A stretch of DNA of 8,785 bases from positions 1 to 8,785 of the forward strand of contig JAQUNE010000051.1 in the NCBI GenBank assembly GCA_028717765.1, in the 5' to 3' direction. The translations under genes and the position numbers were made by a program. The DNA is from Candidatus Omnitrophota bacterium (GTDB taxonomy: Bacteria > Omnitrophota > Koll11 > Gygaellales > Profunditerraquicolaceae). The notes beneath the pieces are model-generated. The model did not search any database, was not told where the DNA came from, and saw only the letters and a program-made list of their open reading frames with translations. This document shows, piece after piece, positions 1-6,803 of this stretch. Position 1 is the stretch's first letter; each line of letters opens with the position of its first letter.

Positions 1-1
1 T

Positions 2-607
2 TGCTCTTTAGATAAGTTGATTATTTCTATCGCTGCCGGGATTACAATAGGTTATATTGAGCGCAGCCTTGGGATGGTAAGGTTGGTACGCATGATGCCG
101 AATTTACCGGCGAAAATCGGCGCGGGTATGACTTGTATCTCTAAAAATAAAATTGCCACAGAAGAAGATTTTGATTGTGCCGAAGAACTATTTGATTATT
201 TGGGAGAGACCCTGCGCATCAGAGAAGAATTATTGAATGCCGCGACCGCAATTTCCGGAAGCGGGCCGGCTTATGTCTCTAATTTTCTGCAGTCTAATTC
301 TTTCACGCCTGATACTGTTACGCAGGAAAAGAAAAAAGAATTTTTGGCTCTTTTTCAAAATGCTGCGCAAGGGTTAGGCTTTAGCCAAGACGAAGCTAAG
401 TTATTAGTGGAAACGACCCTTTATGGCACGCTGGAATTCCTTAAGCAGTCAAAAATTTCTCCGGAGGAATTAATTAAACAGGTTACTTCTAAAGGAGGAA
501 CCACAGAAGCAGCATTTAAGGTTTTAAATCAAGGTGGCTCTTTGAGCGATGCAATTCTCGCAGCCAAAAAACGCGCGGAGGAATTATCGAAGGAGGTTAA
601 CCAATAA
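2..607 (+). CDS. proC: Pyrroline-5-carboxylate reductase, 5'-truncated by the window edge
   Basis: ProC reduces 1-pyrroline-5-carboxylate to L-proline with NAD(P)H, the last step of proline synthesis, in the cytoplasm. The frame is open from base 2 with no stop, so the TTG at 17 is an internal Leu codon and the true start, with the N-terminal Rossmann nucleotide-binding motif, lies upstream of the window. Counting residues from base 17, the family motifs are IISIAAGI (2-9), RMMPNLPAKIGAGMT (25-39, equivalent to the usual MPNTPA box), the signature SGSGPAY (80-86) and VTSKGGTTEAA (157-167) in the C-terminal dimerisation domain. Compared from memory with E. coli ProC, about 19 extra residues lie between SGSGPAY and the conserved LGF (120-122). 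The TAA stop shares its last base with the ATG of mtnP, so the two are probably translationally coupled. Family identity is secure; only the N-terminus is unseen. Confidence 0.95.
   Translation, partial: CSLDKLIISIAAGITIGYIERSLGMVRLVRMMPNLPAKIGAGMTCISKNKIATEEDFDCAEELFDYLGETLRIREELLNAATAISGSGPAYVSNFLQSNSFTPDTVTQEKKKEFLALFQNAAQGLGFSQDEAKLLVETTLYGTLEFLKQSKISPEELIKQVTSKGGTTEAAFKVLNQGGSLSDAILAAKKRAEELSKEVNQ
590..596 (+). promoter_or_regulatory. Strong Shine-Dalgarno for mtnP
   Basis: AAGGAGG lies inside the last codons of proC, 10 nt before the ATG at 607. It is a near-perfect anti-16S match and fixes the mtnP start at the TAATG overlap. Confidence 0.8.
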
Positions 608-1467
608 TGGGACGTATCGGCATTATCGGCGGAAGCGGTTTGTATAAAATCGAAGGAATAAAAAAAATAAAAGAAACTTCTGTTAGTACCCCTTTTGGCG
701 CGCCCTCCGGAAAATTTATCGTGGGAACTTTAGAGGGCAAAGAAGTGGTATTTTTGCCGCGTCACGATATCGGCCATCGTATTTGCCCGAGCAAGATCAA
801 TTACCGGGCAAATATTTTTGGGATGAAGAAGCTCGGGGTGGAACGGATCATTTCAGTGGCTGCCTGCGGAAGCCTTAAAGAAGAGCTTAAACCGATGGAT
901 TTCGTAGTGGTGGATCAGTTTCTTGACCGTACGAATAATGCCAGGGAGATGACCTTTTTCGATAATGGAATTGTGGCGCATATTGTTTTTGCCCACCCTG
1001 TCTGCGGGCACCTCGCTGAGGAAATTTATTCAGCAGGAAAGAGTTTGAAACTTAATATCCATAAAGGCGGCACTTATTTGAATATGGAGGGACCGGCTTT
1101 TTCTACTTTGGCGGAATCCAATCTTTACCGCAGTTGGGGGATGGATATTATCGGGATGACCAATATGGCTGAAGCCAGATTAGCCCGCGAGGCGGAAATT
1201 TGCTATTCAACCTTAGCTGCAGTTACGGATTATGACTGTTGGCACCCTAGCCACGAAAGTGTCACCGTAGAGATGGTGATTCGAAATTTGCAGAATAATG
1301 TGGAGAATGCAAAGCAAATTATTTCTAGCGTTATAAAAAATATTAAGCCGCAGCGTAATTGCGCCTGTAAAGACGCGTTAAAATACGCTATTATTACGGA
1401 GAGGAAATTAATTCCTGCAAAAGTAAAGCAGGATCTGAAAGTTATAATCGGAAAATATATCAAATAA
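607..1467 (+). CDS. mtnP: S-methyl-5'-thioadenosine phosphorylase
   Basis: The enzyme phosphorolyses 5'-methylthioadenosine, a by-product of polyamine and related synthesis, to adenine and 5-methylthioribose-1-phosphate (purine and methionine salvage). The 286 residues match the usual MTAP length. Visible motifs are the phosphate-binding GGSGLY (8-13), RHDIGH (52-57), [10 protein letters not shown] (61-70), the ribose-site MEGPAFS (160-166), MTNMAEA (184-190) and TDYDCW (207-212). The two Asp residues of TDYDCW are the known determinant of 6-aminopurine preference, in contrast to the Asn of purine nucleoside phosphorylases. A C-A-C motif (252-254) near the C-terminus resembles the CxC disulfide motif of archaeal MTAP II. 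No other methionine-salvage gene is in the window, so adenine recovery or MTA disposal may be its main job. A methylthioinosine phosphorylase is the main alternative and cannot be excluded from sequence alone. Confidence 0.93.
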   Translation: MGRIGIIGGSGLYKIEGIKKIKETSVSTPFGAPSGKFIVGTLEGKEVVFLPRHDIGHRICPSKINYRANIFGMKKLGVERIISVAACGSLKEELKPMDFVVVDQFLDRTNNAREMTFFDNGIVAHIVFAHPVCGHLAEEIYSAGKSLKLNIHKGGTYLNMEGPAFSTLAESNLYRSWGMDIIGMTNMAEARLAREAEICYSTLAAVTDYDCWHPSHESVTVEMVIRNLQNNVENAKQIISSVIKNIKPQRNCACKDALKYAIITERKLIPAKVKQDLKVIIGKYIK

Positions 1468-1468
1468 A

Positions 1469-4258
1469 ATGGATTACAAAAATACCCTTAATCTTCCCCA
1501 AACTAAATTTCCCATGAAGGCGGACCTGCCTAAGCGGGAACCGGAATTCTTAAAATTCTGGCAGGAGCATGATACTTATCATTTGATCCTTGAAAAATCA
1601 AAGCATCAGGAAAAATTTGTCCTGCATGATGGCCCGCCATATGCTAATGGCGACATTCATATCGGCCACGCCCTAAATAAAACTCTCAAGGATATTATTG
1701 TGAAATATAAAACCCTGCGCGGTTTTTATTCTCCTTATGTCCCGGGTTGGGATTGCCATGGGCTGCCGATTGAGCATCAGCTGTTTAAGGAATTGAAGAT
1801 TAGCAAATATCAGATTCCTCAGATTGAGTTCCGCAAAAATGCCCACGATTACGCGATGAAATATGTTGCCAACCAGAAGGAACAGTTTAAGCGCCTGGGT
1901 GTTTTTGGAGATTGGGATAATCCTTATCTTACCTTGAGCCGCGATTACGAAGAAGCAATCATCAGTTCTTTTAATGAATTAAACAGTAAAGGGTATATTC
2001 AGCGTGGCTTAAAGCCGGTGAACTGGTGTTTTAAATGCGAGACCGCCCTTGCCGAGGCAGAAGTGGAATATGAGGACCATACTTCTCCGTCGGTATTTGT
2101 GAAATTTAAATTAGAAGATAATCAGGCTTTCCCGCAAGATTCATCTTTGGTTATTTGGACCACGACACCGTGGACATTAATTGCCAATGTCGCAGTAGCG
2201 CTACATCCTGACTTATCCTATTCTTTAGTTAAGACTGAGCAGGGTAATTTGATCATTGCTGACGTCCGGTTGCAGGTGTTGTCAGATATGGGGATCAGTA
2301 ATTACAGTGTAATAAAGACTGTTAAAGGCAAAGACCTGGAAGGATTAGTTTACAATCATCCCTTTGGTTTACGTAAAGGCAAAACCGTGCTCGCGGATTA
2401 TGTTTCTAAAGAAGAAGGAAGTGGCTTGGTGCATACCGCTCCTGGCCACGGAGCAGAAGATTACCTCACAGGCTTGAAATATAAGTTAGAGATCGTTATG
2501 CCGGTACTGCCCAATGGAAAATTTGATCAGACTGCCGGAGAATTTTCCGGAGTTAATGTTTATACTGCTAACGCGGCAATCATTGAAAAACTTAAATCCC
2601 TTGGGGCATTGTTGCTTGCCGTTAATTTGCAGCATTCTTATCCGCATTGCTGGCGTTGTAAGACGCCGATCATCTTCCGGGCAACTAAGCAATGGTTCTT
2701 GGTAATTGACCATCAAGACCTGCGGAAAAAATTACTCAAGGCGATTAATCAAGATGTACACTGGATCCCGGCTGCGGGAAAAGAACGCATTTCGGCAATG
2801 GTGGAATTAAGGCCAGACTGGTGCCTTTCGCGGCAAAGGTATTGGGGGGTTCCGGTTCCGGCGCTGGTTTGCGATGAATGCAAAGAAGAATTTTTTGATT
2901 CCCGGGTGATAGAAACTTTTCGCGCCTTTATCACAAGAGAAGGCTCAGATAGCTGGTTTACTAAAGATATAGGAGAGTTCCTGCCGCAAGGGCTGGTTTG
3001 CCCGTTATGTAAAAAAGGAAAAACTTTTTCCAAGGGCATGGATATTTTGGATGTCTGGTTTGATTCCGGCGTAAGTAGCCAGGCAGTATTAAAGAAAAGA
3101 AATGAATTAGGCGGCGTACCTTGTGAATTGTACTTGGAAGGCTCTGATCAACACCGCGGTTGGTTCCAATCTTCGCTTATTCCTTCGATCTGTATTGACC
3201 AGAAGGCTCCTTTTAAAAATGTGCTCACACATGGTTTTGTAGTTGATGGCGATGGCCGTAAAATGTCTAAGTCCACGGGTAATGTGATTTCTCCCTTTGA
3301 TATTATCAAAGATTACGGCGCGGATATCTTAAGGATGTGGGTTGCCTCCAGCGATTATAATGAGGATATCCGCATCTCTAAAGAAATCTTATTGCGCCTA
3401 GCTGAGGGGTACCGAAAAATCAGAAATACGGTAAAATTCATCTTAAGCAATCTCTATGACTTTAATCCAGATAAAGATATTGTAAGTTACGCAAATTTGG
3501 AAAGAATAGATAAATGGATATTGTTAAGATTAGATACCTTATTATTAAGCGTTGAAAATGCTTATGAAAATTTTGAATTTCAGAAGGCTTATAAAGCAAT
3601 ATATGATTTTTGTAATGAGACCCTTTCGATGAATTACTTAGATATGGTAAAGGGCAGGCTTTATACTTTAGCGGCGAAATCTCAAAAAAGACGTTCTTGT
3701 CAGAGTGCGATGTTTGAAGTGGCTGATGTTTTAGTACGGCTAATGAGCCCGATTTTAGTTTTTACTTCAGAAGAAATTTGGCAGAATATGCCTAAAGGCA
3801 TGAAGAATAGCGAAGTCTCGAGTGTGCATCTTTTAGATTGGCCTTTAAGCAAGCCAGAATTTTTTAAAGATAAAGCTAAAGATGACGAAATAATAAGTTT
3901 AGATTCGTATTTGATACCATTAAGGCCTTCTGTAGATAAAGAGTTAGAGGGGTTACGCAATAGAAACGAAATTGGAAGTTCCTTTGATGCAAAAATAAAA
4001 CTATTGACAAATAATACAGAACGGTATACAGTTTTAACAAGCTTAAAGCCTGATCTTTGTGAAATTTTTAAAGTTTCGCAGGTAGAAGTGGTTAAAGACG
4101 GCGCAAAGGAAATTTCTGTTGAGGTTTTCAAAGCTGATGGTGCTAAATGTGCGCGTTGCTGGAACTATTCGCAAGCAGTCGGTAAATACCAGGAGCACCC
4201 TTTAATCTGCGATAACTGTATCGAAGCTATAGGGGGAAAAAGTGAAAAAGAAATTTAA
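1469..4258 (+). CDS. ileS: Isoleucyl-tRNA synthetase
   Basis: A class I aminoacyl-tRNA synthetase that charges tRNA-Ile and edits misactivated valine. Its 929 residues are close to E. coli IleRS. Order of landmarks: N-terminal HIGH motif (64-67) followed by [10 protein letters not shown] (93-102); CP1 editing domain with WTTTPWT (230-236) and APGHGAEDY (324-332); the Rossmann core resumes through [10 protein letters not shown] (451-460), LDVWFDSG (527-534) and GWFQSS (564-569); KMSKS (598-602); the helical anticodon-binding domain; and a C-terminal zinc ribbon C894-x2-C897...C914-x2-C917. Two more Cys quartets are visible at 187/190/394/397 and 468/471/511/514. The short C-terminus and the Cys ribbon point to the bacterial rather than the eukaryote-like (mupirocin-resistant) form. 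The ATG sits 1 nt after the mtnP stop with no clear Shine-Dalgarno, so translation probably depends on coupling. The last 17 bases overlap the next gene. Confidence 0.98.
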   Translation: MDYKNTLNLPQTKFPMKADLPKREPEFLKFWQEHDTYHLILEKSKHQEKFVLHDGPPYANGDIHIGHALNKTLKDIIVKYKTLRGFYSPYVPGWDCHGLPIEHQLFKELKISKYQIPQIEFRKNAHDYAMKYVANQKEQFKRLGVFGDWDNPYLTLSRDYEEAIISSFNELNSKGYIQRGLKPVNWCFKCETALAEAEVEYEDHTSPSVFVKFKLEDNQAFPQDSSLVIWTTTPWTLIANVAVALHPDLSYSLVKTEQGNLIIADVRLQVLSDMGISNYSVIKTVKGKDLEGLVYNHPFGLRKGKTVLADYVSKEEGSGLVHTAPGHGAEDYLTGLKYKLEIVMPVLPNGKFDQTAGEFSGVNVYTANAAIIEKLKSLGALLLAVNLQHSYPHCWRCKTPIIFRATKQWFLVIDHQDLRKKLLKAINQDVHWIPAAGKERISAMVELRPDWCLSRQRYWGVPVPALVCDECKEEFFDSRVIETFRAFITREGSDSWFTKDIGEFLPQGLVCPLCKKGKTFSKGMDILDVWFDSGVSSQAVLKKRNELGGVPCELYLEGSDQHRGWFQSSLIPSICIDQKAPFKNVLTHGFVVDGDGRKMSKSTGNVISPFDIIKDYGADILRMWVASSDYNEDIRISKEILLRLAEGYRKIRNTVKFILSNLYDFNPDKDIVSYANLERIDKWILLRLDTLLLSVENAYENFEFQKAYKAIYDFCNETLSMNYLDMVKGRLYTLAAKSQKRRSCQSAMFEVADVLVRLMSPILVFTSEEIWQNMPKGMKNSEVSSVHLLDWPLSKPEFFKDKAKDDEIISLDSYLIPLRPSVDKELEGLRNRNEIGSSFDAKIKLLTNNTERYTVLTSLKPDLCEIFKVSQVEVVKDGAKEISVEVFKADGAKCARCWNYSQAVGKYQEHPLICDNCIEAIGGKSEKEI

Positions 4259-4625
4259 CAAGAAAGAACTCTCTGAATTCAAAAAAATGATTTTGAAGAA
4301 AAAACAAGAAGTGCTTGATGAAATCCAGCATATTTCTGATGATACACTGAAAAAATCACAGAAAGAAGCCTCTGGGGATATCTCAGGGTATACTTATCAT
4401 ATGGCAGATGTGGCTACTGATACTTATGACCGGGAATTTTCTTTAGGGTTAGCATCAAACGGCAGGGAACTGTTGTATGAATTAGATGACGCTTTAAAGA
4501 GAATCGAAGATGGCTCTTTTGGTATCTGCGAAGGATGTAAGTGCGTAATTACCAAAGGCAGGTTAAAGGCAGTGCCTAATGCCCGTTTCTGCGTTAAATG
4601 TCAGCAAAAAAAGGAAAAGAAATGA
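4242..4625 (+). CDS. DksA/TraR-family C4 zinc-finger protein
   Basis: A small (127 aa) relative of DksA, the RNA polymerase secondary-channel regulator that works with ppGpp in proteobacteria. The N-terminal part (about 1-45) is a Lys/Glu-rich helical segment suited to a coiled coil. The middle has [13 protein letters not shown] (53-65) followed by FSLGLASN, the family's conserved block. The C-terminal zinc finger is C96-x2-C99...C117-x2-C120 with the typical spacing and the [11 protein letters not shown] context. The canonical DksA tip DPxDRA is not present; D56 and D60 occupy that area, so RNA-polymerase activity like that of E. coli DksA should not be assumed. The start is GTG at 4242, inside the 3' end of ileS, supported by AGGGGG at 4231-4236 five nt upstream and by the fit of the N-terminus. 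An ATG at 4287 would remove part of the helix. Position between ileS and lspA suggests co-transcription with translation genes. Confidence 0.88.
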   Translation: MKKKFNKKELSEFKKMILKKKQEVLDEIQHISDDTLKKSQKEASGDISGYTYHMADVATDTYDREFSLGLASNGRELLYELDDALKRIEDGSFGICEGCKCVITKGRLKAVPNARFCVKCQQKKEKK

Positions 4626-4627
4626 AA

Positions 4628-4649
4628 CCCCACACCAATTGGTGCGGGG
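4628..4649 (+). terminator. GC-rich hairpin between the dksA-like gene and lspA (possible attenuator)
   Basis: The arms CCCCACACC (4628-4636) and GGTGCGGGG (4641-4649) pair over 9 positions with one A-C mismatch around an AATT loop. The hairpin starts two bases after the TGA of the dksA-like gene. A run of five T (4660-4664) follows, but 10 nt after the stem, so it is not a textbook intrinsic terminator. It could be a leaky terminator that lowers lspA/lgt expression, an mRNA-processing or stabilising hairpin, or a structure around the lspA start, which has no Shine-Dalgarno of its own. The pairing is certain; the role is inference. Confidence 0.45.
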
Positions 4650-4665
4650 GTAAGTATCCTTTTTC

Positions 4666-5106
4666 ATGATCTTCCCAATTGTAATCGCCATTCTTTTTTT
4701 AGACCAAGCCAGCAAATTTCTTTTTACTAAATTCCTTAATTTAAATCAGTCTTTTCCCGTGGTTCCAGGGATTTTTCATTTTACCCTGGTACACAACCGG
4801 GGAGCGGCATTTGGCATCCTTAGGGGGCAGGTTTTTCTATTTATTCTTACTTCTTTTGTCGCTGTTGTTTTAATTTACCTTAACCTTAAGGACAAGAGGC
4901 GGGAAAATTCTTTTCTTTTTAATTTTTCGCTTGCACTTATCCTCGCTGGAGGATTAGGCAATCTTATTGACCGCATCCGTGTGGGATACGTGATTGATTT
5001 TTTGGATTTTCGCATCTGGCCGGTGTTTAATATCGCGGATAGCGCCATTACTATCGGAGCGATTATTTTAGGATGGAGCATATGTACCCAGAAATCTGTC
5101 AAATAG
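4666..5106 (+). CDS. lspA: Lipoprotein signal peptidase (signal peptidase II)
   Basis: LspA is an inner-membrane aspartyl protease that removes the signal peptide of prolipoproteins just before the diacylglyceryl-modified Cys. The 146 residues are slightly shorter than E. coli LspA. Conserved boxes are DQASK (13-17), NRGAAFG (44-50), GGLGNLIDR (95-103), GYVIDFLDF (107-115) and FNIADS (121-126). By comparison with Pseudomonas LspA the catalytic dyad is D111 (in VIDF) and D125 (in NIAD). Four hydrophobic segments are seen, near 2-12, 57-73, 85-100 and 124-141. ATG at 4666 is the earliest possible start because an in-frame TAA lies at 4651-4653; no good Shine-Dalgarno precedes it. The gene overlaps lgt, whose product catalyses the preceding step of the same pathway. 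Confidence 0.97.
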   Translation: MIFPIVIAILFLDQASKFLFTKFLNLNQSFPVVPGIFHFTLVHNRGAAFGILRGQVFLFILTSFVAVVLIYLNLKDKRRENSFLFNFSLALILAGGLGNLIDRIRVGYVIDFLDFRIWPVFNIADSAITIGAIILGWSICTQKSVK

Positions 5107-5813
5107 GCCCCTTTACAATTTATTCTTACGGTTTGATGTTAGCCTTGGCCTTTACCATTGGTTCATTCCTAGCCGGCTTCCAAGCCAGGAAAGAAAAGAT
5201 TAATCCGGAGATCATTTTTAATCTTTGTTTTTTGGCCCTGGTTGCAGGAGTTATTGGTGCTCGGTTATTTTACGTGATCGAGAACTTGAGGTTTTATTTA
5301 AAGAACCCCTGGGAGATTTTAGTTCTGCAGCATGGCGGATTATCCTGGTTTGGCGGATTGATCCTAGGCTTTTTTTCTAGCCTGCTTTACATTAAAAGAA
5401 AAAAATTACCCGTATATAAAATATTGGATTTAATCATTCCTTTTGTTGCTTTGGGCCAGGCCTTAGGCAGGATCGGCTGTTTATTAAATGGCTGTTGTTT
5501 TGGAAAAGAGTCTTCCTGGGGGCTTTATTTCTTTGTGCATAAAGCGACCCTTATCCCTACGCAATTATATTCTTCCTTGCTTCTAATTTGTATATTTATA
5601 ATTTTAAGGTTCCTCCAGGATAAGCCGCATAAAGAAGGCGAGGTTTTCTTTACCTACCTGTTACTTTATTCCCTGAAAAGATTTTTCATTGAGTTTTGGC
5701 GCGCGGATAACCCGGTGATTTTTTGGGGGCTGACACTTTTTCAGATCCTCAGCGTCATCGGTTTTTTTCTAGCAATGATAGAATTAGTTTTGTTAAAGAT
5801 AAAGAAGGCCTGA
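5082..5813 (+). CDS. lgt: Prolipoprotein diacylglyceryl transferase
   Basis: Lgt transfers diacylglycerol from phosphatidylglycerol to the lipobox Cys of prolipoproteins in the inner membrane, the step before LspA cleavage. From ATG 5082 (243 aa) the landmarks are YPEICQIGPFTIYSYG at the N-terminus, HGGLSWFGG (84-92; its His corresponds to catalytic H103 of E. coli), GRIGCLLNG (129-137; the GRxxNF.NG box with Cys-Leu variants), PTQLY near 159-163 and RFFIEFWR (200-207) with the conserved Arg. About seven hydrophobic segments are apparent. An in-frame ATG at 5073 would add MEH. I prefer 5082 because MYPE matches usual Lgt N-termini and AGGA lies 8 nt upstream. Either start lies inside lspA, giving an overlap of 25 or 34 bp in a different frame. 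The pair is very likely translated in a coupled way. Confidence 0.95.
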   Translation: MYPEICQIGPFTIYSYGLMLALAFTIGSFLAGFQARKEKINPEIIFNLCFLALVAGVIGARLFYVIENLRFYLKNPWEILVLQHGGLSWFGGLILGFFSSLLYIKRKKLPVYKILDLIIPFVALGQALGRIGCLLNGCCFGKESSWGLYFFVHKATLIPTQLYSSLLLICIFIILRFLQDKPHKEGEVFFTYLLLYSLKRFFIEFWRADNPVIFWGLTLFQILSVIGFFLAMIELVLLKIKKA

Positions 5814-5817
5814 TATC

Positions 5818-6735
5818 ATGGATGAATATTCTCTCAAAGTCTTAGCGGAAGATGCGGGCAGGCGACTGGATATATATCTTACGGATTTTTCCCGTAAACA
5901 TGATTTGGGCCTATCCCGTGAGGCTATACAAAAGTTAATTATCAAGGGAGCAGTTTTGCTTAAGGGCTCTGGAAATCTTAAGCCCCATTATAAAGTAAAA
6001 AGCGGCGAAGAGATTCAGCTTATTCTTGATGAGAAAATAATCAGCTCCCTGGAGGCAGAAGATATTGCTTTAAAGGTTGTTTATGAAGATAAAGATTTAG
6101 CGGTAATTGACAAGCCCATAGGATTGGTAGTGCATCCGGCACCTGGAAACGCCGCACATACTTTGGTAAATGCCTTGCTCTATCGTTTTCAAGAACTCTC
6201 TGATATTAACCCAGAAAGGCCGGGGATAGTGCATCGTTTGGATAAGGATACCTCCGGGCTTTTGGTAATTGCAAAAAACAATTCCGCGCATTTAAATCTG
6301 GCCAAACAATTCGCCGAACACAGTATCCTGCGTAAATATATTGCTTTAGTAAAAGGCGAAGTAAAATTTAATGAAGACGTGATTGAGCTTCCTATAGGAA
6401 GGCATCCGGTAAAGAGAAAAAGCATGGCCGTAGGATTTGGGGAGGGTACGAAATTTGCCAGTACGCGTTATCGTACTTTAAAACGCAGCAAAGAATTTAG
6501 CCTGCTGGAATTAGAGCCTTTTACCGGCAGGACCCACCAGTTAAGGGTACATTTGGCATTTTTGGGGCATCCGATTCTTGGTGATACTAAATACGGTAAG
6601 AATAACGAATTTTCCCGCTTAGCTTTGCATGCTAAATATTTAGGTTTTATCCATCCGCGCACAAAGAAATTCATCGATTTTACCTCTGAAATGCCAGAAG
6701 AGTTTTTGCAGGTTATAGAAAAAAATAAGACTTGA
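5818..6735 (+). CDS. rluD: RluA-family 23S rRNA pseudouridine synthase (RluD/YlyB-like)
   Basis: This enzyme isomerises specific uridines in rRNA to pseudouridine. An N-terminal S4 RNA-binding domain (about 14-70; RRLDIYL, LSREAIQKLIIKGAVLLKG, VKSGEEIQL) is followed by the catalytic domain with IDKPIGLVVHPAPG (97-110), HRLDKDTSGLLVIAK (139-153; catalytic Asp 142), RKYIALVKG (172-180), GRTHQLRVHLAFLGHPILGD (237-256) and a final LHAKYLGFIHP block. At 305 aa with an S4 domain it resembles RluD/RluC and Bacillus YlyB; the symbol rests on overall likeness and the target uridines are not proven. ATG 5818 is 4 nt after lgt, with GAAGG (5804-5808) as ribosome binding site. Bacillus also places its homologue directly after lspA, so the linkage is old and supports an operon of ribosome and envelope maturation genes. 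Confidence 0.93.
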   Translation: MDEYSLKVLAEDAGRRLDIYLTDFSRKHDLGLSREAIQKLIIKGAVLLKGSGNLKPHYKVKSGEEIQLILDEKIISSLEAEDIALKVVYEDKDLAVIDKPIGLVVHPAPGNAAHTLVNALLYRFQELSDINPERPGIVHRLDKDTSGLLVIAKNNSAHLNLAKQFAEHSILRKYIALVKGEVKFNEDVIELPIGRHPVKRKSMAVGFGEGTKFASTRYRTLKRSKEFSLLELEPFTGRTHQLRVHLAFLGHPILGDTKYGKNNEFSRLALHAKYLGFIHPRTKKFIDFTSEMPEEFLQVIEKNKT

Positions 6736-6745
6736 TTTTTTTCTA
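6716..6745 (+). terminator. A-tract/T-tract inverted repeat at the end of the pseudouridine synthase gene
   Basis: TAGAAAAAAAT (6716-6726) and ATTTTTTTCTA (6735-6745) are perfect inverted copies of 11 bp around an 8-nt spacer that contains the rluD stop. The stem is nearly all A-T, and the seven T belong to the stem itself rather than following a GC hairpin. It could act as a weak terminator in either direction, or the T tract could simply be an AT-rich element of the promoter region. Sequence symmetry is certain; function is inference. Confidence 0.35.
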
Positions 6746-6759
6746 ACTATTGATATATT
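6732..6759 (+). promoter_or_regulatory. Candidate sigma70-type promoter for the coiled-coil gene and aroA
   Basis: TTGATT (6732-6737) and TATATT (6754-6759) are separated by 16 nt, matching the -35 box at 4 of 6 and the -10 box at 5 of 6 positions. The predicted start would be near 6766, giving a leader of about 38 nt before the ATG at 6804. It lies in the only intergenic gap of the window longer than 45 nt. AT-rich DNA makes chance matches likely, so this is tentative. Confidence 0.4.
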
Positions 6760-6787
6760 AATAAGATAAATGGGTCGGAAAAATAAA

Positions 6788-6794
6788 AAGGAGG
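6788..6794 (+). promoter_or_regulatory. Strong Shine-Dalgarno for the coiled-coil gene
   Basis: AAGGAGG followed by two further bases of GT lies 9 nt before the ATG at 6804. It is the strongest ribosome binding site in the window besides that of mtnP and fixes the start of the downstream gene. Confidence 0.8.
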
Positions 6795-6803
6795 GTAGTT
6801 TAG

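Noticed and set aside
17..19. TTG as the start codon of proC
   Set aside because: The frame stays open upstream to base 2, the encoded DKLIISIAAG is an internal ProC segment, and the N-terminal Rossmann region would be missing.
4004..4030. TTGACA followed by TATACA, a possible internal promoter in ileS
   Set aside because: The -35 box is perfect, but the spacer is only 15 nt and the -10 box matches 4 of 6; in an AT-rich coding stretch this is expected by chance.
3480..4130. More AT-rich codon use (TTA Leu, AGA Arg) in the 3' part of ileS, suggesting a mosaic gene
   Set aside because: The anticodon-binding domain is less conserved and the shift is gradual; motifs continue normally to the C-terminal zinc ribbon, so a recombination junction is not supported.
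3700..4131. Open frame on the minus strand, 143 codons
   Set aside because: It is antisense to the anticodon-binding region of ileS, Ser/Lys-rich with no motif; a shadow of the real gene.
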